From: Panaeolus papilionaceus
Taxonomy: Eukaryota > Basidiomycota > Agaricomycetes > Agaricales
Assembly: GCA_015501605.1 (NCBI GenBank)
Contig: JADNRZ010000002.1
Span: 930,001-994,000, forward strand
DNA: 64,000 bases
Reading direction: 5' to 3'
A model generated the notes under the pieces. It saw nothing but the letters and a program-made list of their open reading frames with translations. It was not told the DNA's origin and ran no database searches. The translations under genes and the position numbers were made by a program. This document shows positions 1-11,885 of this stretch, piece after piece; position 1 is the first letter of the stretch; the number at the start of each line of letters is the position of its first letter.

Positions 1-1841
1 TTATTGACGCAGAAAACCGCCCTTTGAACGAGTCCAGGGTTTATTTCTACAGGACTGTTGCTCCCTTCTTGAGGAGAGGGGGCGACCATTTGTGCGAGGA
101 TAGAAAATAGTTTGTGGCGCTCCAGTTGAAGGTCAATCAAGGAGTGGCAGGCTGATGGAAGCGTTGTCAAAGTAGCTAAAGCACCTGACGCTGCAAGCCT
201 AGTAGGCACGTCCTCAACGTCGGATAATGCGAGAAGGACGTGTAGTTTTGAAGAGGCACGAGAAGATCCATCTCCATAGATTTCAAATAGCTCGTCTGAT
301 CCTGCAATCAGATTGCAAACCAGCTCTGTAGCGGCACGTCGCACAAGGACATGGTCCTCGAGCATAAGGGTTTCAATCTTGTCAACAAGACCGTCGGCTT
401 TGACCACCCTCGAGGCGAGTTCTGCGCTGTGGGAAGAGAGGTTTGTAAGACCCATGATGGCTTCGAATCGTTGAAGAAGACTGGACGAAGGGTGCTGGAG
501 TAGGATCGAAAGCGGGCGTATCATGTCTAGCATTGCGCCAACGTTTGGTCCAAAGACCTGAACCGGGGACGACGTGATGGAAAGCTTTGCGAGGGCTTGT
601 ATCGTCGGCAAGTATTGGGGATCCAGGTTATCCTTTGCGGGGGCGTTGGAAACGGCATACTTAAGTATGGTTTGCAACACCTTGGAGCCACCTGCCTGTA
701 GCACTTTCCCTCGATTTTCCTTTTCTTCTACAAAGCTGAGCAGACACCTCCCAACCGCAATTCTGATGCCTGCAGAGTCAACGGCGACTATGGCTCGTGG
801 AAATACAGGAAGGACACCCGCATCGAGGAGCTGTCGTATCCTCGCTTTTACACGCACATCATCATCGAGTGTTGAGGAGGTAATTGATGCTTTCGAGGGC
901 TTGCTCATCTCCTTGAGCTTCTCGATGTGTTTCTGTTCCTCGGTGAGCTGAGGTTTAAATGCCACAATAATTTGCAGAACAGTGAGGACGCCATATACTG
1001 TGCTCGAGTTCGCGACGTCTGGGGTGGTGGGCTTCTTGGTCGGGACAAGGGAAAAGAGTGTTTTGAGTAGGTTCTGATTCTTTACCACCCGCTCTTTAAC
1101 AGCAGGATCCGTGCTGAGGTATGCAAGTCCTTCAATAGCATCTACTGTGTTCAAAAGCTTTTCGGATGAAAGGATGCCGATCACAATATCTGTCAGTTGC
1201 CCCATATCTTGTTCATGCACGTCGGACGAAGACTCCTGTGCAGCCGTCCCTTGGTTGGCGGCTCCTTTAGCATATTTGACAAGAGCCAGTGTGCTCGACC
1301 CTCGAAGTACGACGTCATTCTCTTTGTTGGAGTTGAGTTCCAGCCAGCGAATTATTTGAGGTGTAAAAGTTGGCCGACATAAGCTATATCCAGCTGCCTG
1401 ACTTAACAGGTGTGCGATGGCCTGGTATAGATTTTGTGAGGAAGTGAGGTCTATGGTATCCATAACGTTCTCCACAACTCCTTCCGCCGAGAAAACGACG
1501 GTAGCAGACGATGAATCCACTTGGAATAGGGCGGTAAGGAAATCAATTCCATTCAGGAGCAGTTGTTCCGCTGTTTCTGACAATAGGTCGTTTAACTTGG
1601 GTTGAAATATACTGACGATAGACCGTGTAGCCCCTTCGGGATTTGTCTTTTTGGAGTTTCGAAAAGCCTGACACAAAGCAGAGAGACAAACATAGGCCTT
1701 GGGCCGTAGATTCGTGATATCTTGTCTTGTTGACAAGAATGCACCGACAAGATTGTTGATTTCGTCTGGTAGTAGGGTTGGTTCGGCCCCGCCGCGTAAT
1801 TTTTTGAGAATTTGATTTAATTCTTCATCCATCGCAGTCAT
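1..1841 (-). CDS. UNC-45/Cro1/She4-type myosin chaperone (3' end cut by window edge)
   Basis: The minus-strand frame is open without interruption from ATG 1841 (next in-frame ATG 1832) to base 1, giving about 613 residues before it leaves the window; no stop is reached. The protein is an all-helical armadillo-like repeat protein. Family signatures of the UNC-45/She4 central domain are visible: DAIEGLAYLSTDPAVKE in the middle and a SGALATLT segment near the visible end. Members of this family fold and stabilise myosin motor domains with Hsp90 in the cytosol; fungal She4/Cro1 supports actomyosin-dependent polarity, endocytosis and cytokinesis. There is no N-terminal TPR block as in animal UNC-45, in agreement with fungal members. 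It is divergently arranged with TRM6, whose start lies 161 bp away. Family assignment is firm; the specific role is inferred from family knowledge. Confidence 0.85.
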   Translation of the reverse strand, partial: MTAMDEELNQILKKLRGGAEPTLLPDEINNLVGAFLSTRQDITNLRPKAYVCLSALCQAFRNSKKTNPEGATRSIVSIFQPKLNDLLSETAEQLLLNGIDFLTALFQVDSSSATVVFSAEGVVENVMDTIDLTSSQNLYQAIAHLLSQAAGYSLCRPTFTPQIIRWLELNSNKENDVVLRGSSTLALVKYAKGAANQGTAAQESSSDVHEQDMGQLTDIVIGILSSEKLLNTVDAIEGLAYLSTDPAVKERVVKNQNLLKTLFSLVPTKKPTTPDVANSSTVYGVLTVLQIIVAFKPQLTEEQKHIEKLKEMSKPSKASITSSTLDDDVRVKARIRQLLDAGVLPVFPRAIVAVDSAGIRIAVGRCLLSFVEEKENRGKVLQAGGSKVLQTILKYAVSNAPAKDNLDPQYLPTIQALAKLSITSSPVQVFGPNVGAMLDMIRPLSILLQHPSSSLLQRFEAIMGLTNLSSHSAELASRVVKADGLVDKIETLMLEDHVLVRRAATELVCNLIAGSDELFEIYGDGSSRASSKLHVLLALSDVEDVPTRLAASGALATLTTLPSACHSLIDLQLERHKLFSILAQMVAPSPQEGSNSPVEINPGLVQRAVFCVN

Positions 1842-2002
1842 TGTAAGAAGAAGGAGAGAGATAGAATCCAAATCGATGTATGATGGCCATAGTCGTGATC
1901 AAGTTCTATTGAGAGATCGTGAGCAAACTGGGTGAAGGTGAACAAAATTGATCCGGTCTTTTTAAACTCCATACGCTTTTGATAAAGCTTCATCTTCAAA
2001 CT
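1842..2002. promoter_or_regulatory. Short divergent promoter shared by UNC45-like gene and TRM6
   Basis: Only 161 bp separate the two start codons, so this interval must hold both core promoters and 5' UTRs. I see no recognised binding motif that I can name. Confidence 0.5.
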
Positions 2003-3861
2003 ATGAGCACATTCAAATTAACAAAGAGTGCACAGAAGGCCAGAGATCCAGGAATTCAAGCAAACGATCTCGTTCTGGTACGCCTTCCAAACGGCGAAAT
2101 AAAAAGCGTTAAAATCACCAAAAATTCGTACGTGATCTTGAATACCCTCGACATGCTGGATATCTCGACATAAAGTCATATAGCACCGTGTCGCTTGGAA
2201 AATATGGTTCCTTTCATTCCGACGAGCTTATTGGCCAGCCCTATGGTCTGACATATGAAATCGACGGCAAGAAGAAGTTACATCAACTTCCACCACGAAC
2301 TTTAGATGAAGTTGGTGCGTCAGAACAATTCAAGTTACTATCCTTCAGCAAGCTAACTGTGCAAACAGAGGACACCGAGGCAACTAACGAGCTGATAAAC
2401 GACGGGAAGTTTGTTCAACCTTTGACTGTCGATGAAATCCAAACACTCAAACGGTCGGGTGCACATGCTTCGGTGAGTTTCGTTCTCAGCATGCAAATAT
2501 CAAGGCCAAAGACATATACCCCCTCATAAATAGGATATAATTAAAATACAAATAGAGCAACACGCCAACTATTCACTTAAAACAGAGTATAGTAAAGACA
2601 AGTATAAGAAACGAAAAGAAGCCAAGTACGTGTCCAACTTCTAGTTTATCGTGTATCCTGGCTTACAATTGTTCTTCCAGATATTCCAAAGTCTTCACTA
2701 CAATAGAACCTACTCTATTCAACGTTGCCGAATATTGGTTTGCTAAAGACCAGAACCGCCTCCGTGATTTAAGGGTCGACTCGCTGTCCCAGGTACTCAA
2801 TCTTGCCGGCATTCGACCTGGAGGGAGATATGTTGCTGTGGATGATGCATCAGGTTTACTTGTATCGGGGATTCTGGAAAAAATGGGCGGTGAGTGCAGG
2901 TCACTCGTGCGTTGCATAAATATTCGCTCATGATCTTCGTTAGGCGAAGGAACATTGATCACCATCTGCAATATCGATTCACCTCCTGCATACCCAGTCC
3001 TCGCCCAGATGAACTTCCCTTCACCCATCACTGACGTTATGAAATCTCTGAATTGGGCTACGGCAGAAGAAGATTATACCCCAAGTACGCATCCAAGTGT
3101 TTCCTTTTATTCATCCCCTCACCTATGTTGTCTGTTAGTTATGCCACCTACCGAATATCCCGATGATGAAGCAAAATCGGAACGACATAAACACAGACTG
3201 AATAAACGCAGAGTTATTTCAGACATGCTTTCGAAAACACGAGAAGACCTTTTCTCTGGTGAATTTGACTCGTAAGTCACCCAAGTTGGATCCTCGATAT
3301 TCTGCTGCAACTTCTCCACAGGCTCGTTATTGTTAGCGAGCACGATCCCTACTCGATTATAGAACGACTATCTCCGTATCTTGCAGGGTCGTCATCAATT
3401 GTAGTCCACAGTCCTTACCCCCAGGTACGCTAAGACGACCCTTTCTCTCATATTTGTCACTAAAATCACTGTCAGATTGTCGTAGAACTACAAGCCAAAC
3501 TACGTCAACACCCTGAATACCTATCGCCCAGCGTAACAGAAGCCTGGCTGCGGCGATATCAGGTCCTTCCTGGACGAACACATCCCATGATGGCAATGTC
3601 GGGGTCTGGAGGGTTTATTATGCACACAATCAAAATGTGGGTAATCCAGTAATCACTTCAAGTCTCATCTTTACTCATGCCGTAACTAGCTATGACGACC
3701 CCAACGTGCAATACGCACTAATGCAGCGTCGCACAAAGCCCAAGAAGCAGAAAACCGAGGAAGAGAATTCAATGGCAAGCGAGGCAGTCTCTGCCTCAGC
3801 TACCAGCGTCTCAACGCCTAATCCTCAAAGCAGCAGTGCAGTTGAGACAAAAATCGACTGA
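2003..3861 (+). CDS. TRM6: tRNA (adenine-58-N1)-methyltransferase non-catalytic subunit TRM6
   Basis: Non-catalytic, tRNA-binding partner of Trm61 in the nuclear m1A58 methyltransferase. Nine exons: 2003-2127, 2184-2472, 2534-2625, 2681-2889, 2944-3084, 3139-3271, 3322-3424, 3476-3636, 3690-3861. The spliced protein carries the Trm6/Gcd10 signatures TVSLGKYGSFHSDELIG and QPYGLTYEID, then the C-terminal Rossmann-like half with CNIDSPPAYPVLAQMNF and RYQVLPGRTHPMM. The first ATG in the frame that leads into the conserved N-terminus is 2003. After the family core there is a short Lys-rich and Ser-rich tail (around RRTKPKKQKTEEEN) that could act in nuclear localisation; that role is inference. Every join restores conserved sequence, so the model is solid apart from the exact extent of the last exon. 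Confidence 0.93.
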
Positions 3862-3924
3862 TATTAAACACGTAAGCAATTATACAGGACCCTATGTATA
3901 CACCAATAACCAACACCGTTACAA

Positions 3925-6900
3925 TTACAGGGGTGGCCGCTCCTCGTTGACAGTCTCTGGAAACAAGGCCGCAAATACCTGAGATACGTCAGCCCGGCAC
4001 TAGTATCAATTATAGGTCACCTACCTCATCCACGATGGTATATGTAATGTGTTGGTTAAGTCTCCGATTCTGCAACACTGCGAATATACGACGAGCACCA
4101 CGGCGTGCATTGGACCTCCCAATCATGTTGGCAGCCAGGTCTTGTGAAACCCCCATTAACAGATGTCCAAACCAAGAAGTCTAAGATACCTACCTGGCAC
4201 AAGAGAAGAGAGTTTTCGGTTTGCCTCGTCCCTGGTCCTGAGTTTCTCATCGTGAGTCCGAGGCGCACCCGCAGATCTGAGCTTTCCTCCTGGCCACAAA
4301 TTGTCACGGAACAGATTGATATAAGACATCAGTCGGCTTTCGCTGACGAGACCCTTGACGTTTTCCCGGACTTTCCTAAGAAAGATAATTAGGGCGGTTC
4401 CTTTTGCAGCAACATTGCAAGATTCCTAACCTTTCAATAGTGCCACCCAATACCTGTTGCAAGATGATAACAATTGCCTGGCGCCTCAGCCAATTATTTT
4501 TCTTGTGCAACTCGAACACGGCTAGAATAAGATCACAGATAGGGGCGGAAAAAGTTGATGTGCTCGTTTCGCCTTCCAGGGGTTTTAGGTCGCCAGGAAG
4601 TTTCATGAATGTTGCGTCAGAATCCACCTTTCCAGATGCATTCAGCGCCTGTGCTACCAGGTCTTCATCATTAACACCAGAACCCACGATGCCCGCAAAT
4701 TCGGCCGCCTGCCTAGTTAAGCGTTGGATCATAACGTCCAGCATGGATGGGCCGAAAAACATGTCGTCGATGCTTTCGGCAACAGACCGATACACATTTC
4801 TGACGAGATCAGTGCCTGAGAATGCCCCAGGGGCCTTTGTGTTTGCAGCATCGCTATGAACAGCAGCCATGAAGGGTGAATCTCTGGAAAGGAACGTGCG
4901 AAGCTCTTGACTTTCACAGACCACAGGAATGGCGATGACGCTCTGTGCGACATTGGTCAGAAAAATGATACAATAAAAAAACGCAGGATACATACTTGGA
5001 GGTACCTCTCCAATGCCTGTCTTCGTGTATCCAAGAAACTCCCCGAAAGCGATGCAACAAGTCGCTTTCCAGGGAAATCAAGATTTCTGACCAGAATATA
5101 GCGTTCCTTGAGCTTGTTGTGCATATTATGGAATTCATTGTATCGCCTCGCTACAACCCAGCCAGACGAGAAACTGCCATCGAGCGCTAGCTGCTGGACC
5201 TCTACAAGATACCGCACAACTGACTTTCCGTCCTCCTCAGCCACAGTGGAATTTACGATGGTGACTTTCGTCCGATCAGATACGAGCCGGTTAGCTGACT
5301 CTTGCTGTTCATACTGCTGTTTCTGGAATTGCACCTCACGCATTTCTCTCATCATCGAAGCTTTGGATTTCTTCAAAAGACGGAGCTCCTGAGCATCGCC
5401 CGTCAGCTCTGCCTTCTTGATGAGGGTATCGAGCATGGCATCCTGGGCTTCCATTTTCGCGATATTCTCTGCCAGCCGCGCGATTTCGTACGATAGCTGT
5501 AAATCACCAGGGGCGGCGAGTTGGTATGTGCTGTGTTCGTCGACAGATCCTTCTTGTTCCGCGTCCTCGGGCTCAGGTGATGGTCGGTCGTCGAAAGGTA
5601 GGCCAAGTCGCTTTGATCGTTCCTTCAGTCTGACAGAGTCAAAGAGCGGGGCAGACATCCTGTCAGAGAAAGATCTGTCATCAGCTTCGTATTCCTGTTG
5701 TTCTTGTTCCAGGGCCATGATATCCGTAAGGGCGGCATGGATCGCTTCCATCCTCTTCTCTTCTGCTCTTTGCATCTCATCCTCCGGGTCGTCGAACAAA
5801 GGAGCGCGGGTGGGCTCGGAAGAAGACTCTTCAACAGGGGACATGAGTACTTCAATATTGGAAGGTATATGTGATCCAGACATTTTTGACTGGTTTGAAC
5901 GATTGGACGTAGAGCTGGTCGTCCGGCTCATGCCAATGGAACCGTATTCTGGTCTCTGTGGTCGCAATCCGGCAGATAGTGGATACTTGGGTTGGTTCAG
6001 AGGTAGCTTGGGAGAGTGTTCCCTAGCAGATGGTTGAATAGGTATATCTCGGTCTCTGGTGAATGGGTCCTCCCCAGGTTTTCCGGTCTCGAATGCAGCG
6101 TCGCCAATAGCACGGAACCAGAGCTCAGATCGCCCAAAGTCTTCAAAGTCTTGCTCCATATCACCTTCGACCTGTCTCTGTGCTAGTAAGACACTTCGTC
6201 GTACTTTCTTCTGTGCTGCTGCAGAGGGTTCTGGATTTCGCACAAATTCGCGGATGGCGTCGATGTGCTTCTTTGAGACGGAGGGTAGCGCGATATTGGT
6301 GCCTGTAGAAAAGTAAAGCTCGTGGATCATTGAAATATCTTCCTTGACAGTGATGGCTGTGGTAGGATCTTGAATGGTCTCCTCCTCTTCACCAGAAGTA
6401 TCGGGATCTACAACTTCAAGAGGATTTTTGAAAGATTCGACCGTTAACCAAAATTGAACAGGTAATGAACGATGTCGTCGGTCCATAAACTCCATAAAGT
6501 ACGAGAGGGAATTTGGGTTGCGAAGGATGTCGCGAAGGGATATTCCTGACTTCGGCGCCTCCTGAATAGTTGTGTGCTTTTGCTATAAAGGCAATCAGGG
6601 AGATGATGGAAACACTTCTGAAAGTTCCCTTACCGAATCATCTTCACCTCCTAAAACGACAATCCGCTCCTCCACCTTTCTCTTAGCGGTGTATAAACGA
6701 TCTAGGAAGGCGACTACGTCTTCGGTCTTCTCTCCATCTATCCAGTCGTCTTTCTCGTGGTTTGCTAGACAATTTTTAGTCAAATGAAGATAAAAGCCTA
6801 TGAGGGAACTTGCTAACCAAGTAACAGACGGGTTCTCCGTATTTCTCCAACGATGTCATTTTTGAGGCGTCGTGCATCAAGTAATGATGAACAATTGTTA

Positions 6901-8074
6901 ATACTGCGGAGGAAAGACTCAAACTGACGTGCATTGGTGCGGATTGTGATCTTTTCCGTGTGGCCAGGGGTACTGCTGGAAGCATTGACTGCGCGACTCC
7001 TACTTCGTGGTAGTTGAGACTCCAAAACATTTCGGACTTTGGAGATGAGTTGCCTTGCAGAGAACATGAGCAAAAAAGAAGAGTTATGGAGCCTTCGGCG
7101 TCGCTTACTGTTGGTGAATAGCTGCACCTGCCTAATGAAAGCGTTAGAATAATCGCAACGTGCAAGGGAACACGGAAAGGACTTACCACCTGATCAATTG
7201 TCCTATTCCAGAAGTCTGGATCCGCCAGCATATCCATGACAGGGTAAAGGACGGAGCAGGTTGCAATTTCCCGAACCACCAAAGTCAATGCCTTTGAGTT
7301 GCGTTCCTTGGGTGGGAGAATATAGGGAAGGGCCTTATCAACTAGCTGTCGGATGTGCATCTCCTCTGTTTGTCGTGTGAAGGTGGTAGACAGGTTTTCT
7401 ACTGCGGGGTGCAGCTTTCCACCCTTTGAGGCGTATCTGCTTGCTAGCAGGAGGTCAAGCTCTTCGGATTGTGTCAACTGTCGTTCTAGCGCCGCCCCTC
7501 GTAAAGCTACCTCGGATTGACGGAATTGGTCGATGTGGGCAGTAACCTTTGGAAGAATTCGTTTTACAACGAGAGATGTGGCATCTATTGCGGTTGCTCG
7601 TTCAATGAGTTGCTTGAGTGCTGCATTGAGAACGCTGGAAACTGCGATCGGGAAAGCGGGAGAGGTGGAGATGGATTCATACCATGACGAGACGAAATCG
7701 CGAATTATCATGGACACGATGTCGTTAAGTGCGTCTGATATTTCGTTAGATTCTGGATAAAGAGGTGGTAGGGTCTTTGGTGTATTCTGAGACCACTGAG
7801 AACGAATAGTAACAGCCTGCCATGCTGCTGGCGTTGAGAAAGCAAAAGGACGTGCTGCTTGTTGAAGGTAATTAGGAGGTTGTGACCTGTGAGTGTCCAA
7901 ATACCATCCTAAATAAATATTAAGAAGCAAATATGAAAGGGCTATAAGTGCGAGCAATATAGGAGATATGAGCAGAAGAGTCAATGGTGAAGAAACGATG
8001 CGCGATATGATGGGTAGAAATATGGCAAGCACTCCTACGAACACAACAGTTCTAGTGCTGACTGGATAATGCAT
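3925..8074 (-). CDS. MDM1: MDM1-type sorting nexin (two TM helices, PXA, RGS, PX, nexin-C)
   Basis: ER-anchored sorting nexin of the Mdm1/SNX13/SNX14/SNX25 family, which in yeast bridges ER to vacuole/lipid droplets and acts in inter-organelle lipid traffic. Starting at ATG 8074, two hydrophobic helices (about residues 9-55) precede a PXA domain (ending near 7190), then an RGS-like domain beginning around QEAPKSGISLRDILRNPNSLSYF (about 6590-6060), a long acidic, Ser-rich linker, a PX domain (about 5260-4990, with the RRYNEFHNMHNKLKE lipid-site segment) and a C-terminal nexin domain (about 4340-3925). Several introns are needed; the visible ones are near 7190, 6820, 6640, 4990, 4435, 4195 and 4035, and the last exon ends EERPPL-stop. 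The domain order is diagnostic. It shares a 300-bp promoter with OAC1. Confidence 0.92.
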
Positions 8075-8374
8075 GTCGCGCTATATATAAAAAGTAAATT
8101 TCGTTTCAAATCATTTGTAGTCGTTAATGTCGCAGGCGACGATGAAGAAGGTGTGCTCGTCGCTGTTGATGGTGATGAGCAAGAATGCTCTCGTCTTGTG
8201 CTGCAGTTGATGACACCACCCGTGTAATTGCTAAACTTAGAGTTGGTCCACTAAAACCACCGCGACCCTCAATCATACGCGCTGGATCACGTGTATTTAT
8301 TTCATCGGTCCGGCAGAAAGTTATACTCTTGCTCCTGACCTCCTCCTCCTCAACCTCTTGCCTTCTCCTCCACA
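8075..8374. promoter_or_regulatory. Divergent promoter between MDM1 and OAC1
   Basis: The 300 bp between the two start codons contain trinucleotide-rich stretches (tcg/atg repeats around 8140-8190) and a pyrimidine-rich block (ctcctcctcctcaacctctt, about 8339-8358) just before the OAC1 ATG, a common feature of fungal transcription start regions. No specific factor site is recognised. Confidence 0.45.
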
Positions 8375-9943
8375 ATGTCGAAGCCCCCTTCTTCATCACA
8401 AAAACCTATATCTACATTAGAGGGCTTCATTTGTGGTGGAATTGCAGCTTGTATTGCTGTATGTGCAATTTTCTCCGGACCGCTTAGTGGAACCTTGGAT
8501 GCTAATAGTTTGCGCAGGTCACAATCTCTAATCCGGCAGAGGTTGCCAAGACGCGCTTGCAACTTCAAGGAGAACTCGCAAAAGAAGGAGGGGTCAGGGT
8601 ATATAACAATGCTATCGACGTCTTTACGAAGACGTTTAGAAACGAGGGAGTTCGTGGTCTACAACGTGGTCTTGGTCCTGCTGTGCGTATCACTTAACCG
8701 CCTCCTCGAAGCAATGCATATCTAACGGACGATTGGCTATCTAGTATGCATACCAGGTATGAATTTTGTCAATTACACTTCCTCATTCCTGTCTCATTGC
8801 ATTTCCTTGTGCAAGATATTGCTCAATGGCTCGAGGCTAGGTTTGTTTCTAATGCTTAATTCGAGATCATATTGGTTTACACATTCTGCCAGGCTTTTAC
8901 GAACCGTTCAGACACACCATCAACGAATTTATAGGACGATCAGCAACAGACCAGATACCCTGGACATCCGTCCTCGCTGGAGCTACGAGCGGCGCTGTTG
9001 GAGGTGCATTTCATCCACGTTCATCACCTTCGTACCCTAACATCCAACACCTAACCAGCTTCCCTCGGAAACCCTCTATTCCTAATCAAGGCTCGCATGC
9101 AGGTGAACATAATCATACCTGTCCTTGATTGTATTTAACTTTACCTCGAGGCGTACTCCCCCAGTCTGCCTGTCGGCGCACAGCACCACTACAAAAGCTC
9201 ATTCGACGCCCTATCACGGATCTTCAAAGCAGAGGGACCAAGGGGTCTTGTTCGGGGCATAGATGCTGCTATCCTGAGGACGTCCATGGGTTCATCCGTA
9301 ATTCCTATTCACTTCATCATACCCAGTACCGAAATTAATCATTCCACAGGTCCAACTCCCGAGTTACAACTTTACCAAAAACTTGCTGGTGAAGCACGAC
9401 ATCTCTTCGCCGAATAGCATATGGACATTCCTGGCTAGCAGCAGTGTGTCTGGTGCTTGTGTCGTGAGCCCTATTTCAAATTGTTTGCGCGTTTTACATA
9501 TCTGATCGCGTCGGTTTAGTGTCTTGTCATGCAGCCTGCTGATACCGTAAGATGTTGTGCAACTTTCCGACCCCATAATTCTAACACCATGTTTAGGCAC
9601 TTACCCGAGTGTATAACCAACCTACTATCATTGGACCCGATGGCAGGTCCGTAGGCACATTGTACAAAAACCCCATTGACTGTCTCTGGAAAACATTCAA
9701 GGCAGAGGGTATTCGTGGATGGTACAAAGGTGAGATTATTACTAGTGAACGCGAAACCTTGGATCTGACCATGTAGAAGGTTCAACGGCGCACTTCTTGA
9801 GAATCGCACCTCACACGTATGTCCTCGCGTTGTTTGAATATCCCATCCCCTATTGACGCTTTTGCAGGATCGTTACTTTGACCATGAATGACGTTATTGT
9901 CAACCTTTACAAGAACGCCAAGGCAGGGCGCGCTTCGTCTTAG
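8375..9943 (+). CDS. OAC1: Mitochondrial carrier, oxaloacetate carrier OAC1 type
   Basis: Inner mitochondrial membrane antiporter of the SLC25 family; Oac1 members move oxaloacetate, sulfate and related dicarboxylates. Spliced from about eleven short exons starting at ATG 8375 (MSKPPSSSQKPISTLEGF) and ending AKAGRASS-stop at 9941-9943. The three repeated carrier signatures are present: NPAEVAKTRLQL, NPLFLIKARMQ and QPADTALTRV. Oac1-like features include NGSRLGFYEPFRH in the second repeat region and GSTAHFLRIAPHT near the end. One exon is only 12 nt (8745-8756, coding YAYQ), flanked by consensus introns. Contiguous frames are broken in many places by introns, so the exon boundaries were chosen to restore the carrier repeats. 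Substrate specificity is inferred from family resemblance. Confidence 0.9.
8745..8756 (+). other. 12-nt exon of the OAC1 gene
   Basis: Bounded by ctag on the left and gtatga on the right, this exon supplies the four residues YAYQ in phase 0 between GLGPA and ILLNGSRLG. Without it the conserved second transmembrane region would lack four residues. Confidence 0.7.
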
Positions 9944-10123
9944 ACGATACGAAGCAGGGGTTGGCGATTAGATCTATGTTATACCACTATAATAGGACAC
10001 ATGCACATTCACTATAATCGGCGCGCGTGCGTAAGCCTTTCACAGAGCAGACATCACAGGACGAATTGGAGCAGCTACAAAACACAGAAACAACAATAAT
10101 GACAAACTGAACGTCTACATGTT

Positions 10124-11885
10124 TCAACCGCAGATTGTCGGGTATTTATAGGCTGTCGGGTTCTTCGGGATCCATCCATTGGCCAACCCAGCCTGATACG
10201 ACCACTCATCTGAATTCTCTGCTTTCCAAGTCCACTGAATCCACCCCTGGGCCTTTTCAAAGGTAATAACTTGTGCCTCCCAGAATTTCCTAAGGAAGAC
10301 TTTGTACTCGGCGCTAAAGCCAGAAGCCTTGCCCGACATTCCGGTGCAGTTGCCTTTTCCGGAGGACCCAGGATATGATCCGTCGAAACGACTGCCCCAG
10401 CCGCGCTTCGAGTACATCTTGTGGTTCGTGCAGTCTGTCCAGGCAGGTGCCCATTCGCCCACAATTTGCCAGAGTGTTCCCGCCGCGAACTGGTTTGCCA
10501 TTGAACAGGCCCGTTGGATGTGCTGTGTTTGGGTCAGGCGTTGCTCCTATGGAAGAAGTTTGTGAGATGGGGATGTCATCAAGAATTTGCTTTTTGCTCA
10601 CCCAGTCTGAGAACACTTGATAGTGGTGGAGATCGATCATGACGCCATCCCATTGAGGGTAGGGCATGAAGTTCTTCCAGTATGCAGAACCTTGGAAGGC
10701 GTCGCTCAGAATAACCATTGTGTTGCTCTGCTTGCTGGTTCCATAGGGGTAACTGGTGTGGTATGTGAGCATTTTTCATCAAATCGAGGTGACACCATGT
10801 ACTTACCGAATCATGCCATAGCTGTCGTAGTAAAACTGGTCATAGTATATTAGTAAAGAGAACAGGAATACAGGGCAAGCACGCGTACCTGTCTAGCAAC
10901 TCTCAAGACGTCCTCGCCACGATAGCCTCCCGGTCTATTCATCTGCTTAGCAGGAGAACTAACTGTCTGTATGGCATAAATTACTCACTCATTGGCAGGC
11001 GTAACAGCGGTCACCACATCACTCTTATCCTTGAACAATGTTGCAATTCTTTTGACGATGGCTTGGGAGCGCTCGATGTTGGTCATGTTGGTGTGCCATT
11101 GTCTATTGGGGTGTTGCGATTAGCTTTCGAACGTCGAGTCACGAGCAAAGAATGCCTACGGGTAATCCATTGCCTGTCCAGAGTTGTCGAACCTTAGAAG
11201 TTGGGTCAATGCTAATTCCATGTTTATCCTGACGCAGTTTAGACTTACCCATTCTGGCTTCCAGGCAACCCTACAGACACGTTTGAGGTCAGGAACTGGC
11301 ATTATCACAGATAGGTACTCACCATGCAAGTCGACGATGATCTTCAGTCCATGAACTCGCGCCCAATCGACTGCAGCATACAGCCATGGAAGCGCTCCTT
11401 GAATGTAGGGCTCACCTGGGCCAACTTCGAAGGCCCAGTAGCCGATGGGAATACGGATATGGTTAAGACTTGATGCTTATGTGTCAGAAGGCGCGTTCTT
11501 CCATACTAAAACAACACACAACCCACCCAGCTTGCTTGATAGCTACGAAGTCTTTCTCAGTGATCCAAGAGCCCCAATGCTTCTGCAGAGCTTTGGATGC
11601 GACGCTCTTGCTTTGATATTTGCAAAAAGTATATTCGTCGACGATTCTCCAGTCATTTGTGGCGTCGAACACGGAAGGTGTGATCCATGACTAGACTGTG
11701 GATTAACACGCTTGGTACAATGGCATTAACAATGATAGACAAACCTCGAGCACGAGCCAACCACCCAGATTGACGCCTCGAACTTTGGTTCGACCATACG
11801 GGAACCCAAAGGTAAGTGCAGAAAGAGCCGTCGGTATGACGGAGGAAAGGATGAGGGGGACGACAAGTAGTTTTGTCGGAAACAT
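10124..11885 (-). CDS. Secreted exo-beta-1,3-glucanase, GH5 family (copy A)
   Basis: Glucan 1,3-beta-glucosidase that trims beta-1,3-glucan at the cell wall. ATG 11885 starts a clear signal peptide (MFPTKLLVVPLILSSVIPTA) followed by [21 protein letters not shown], the classical N-terminus of fungal exo-beta-1,3-glucanases. The acid/base site VTPANEP is split by an intron around 10935-10985 (codon of the Glu is divided), and the nucleophile lies in QIVGEWAPAWTDC. The C-terminus reads WIPKNPTAYKYPTIC then Gly and stop. At least eight small introns are needed; one of them separates VFSDW from EQRLTQTQHIQRACSMANQF. It is a tandem, same-strand paralogue of the next gene; the two share motif architecture but differ clearly in sequence, which suggests an old duplication. 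Confidence 0.9.
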
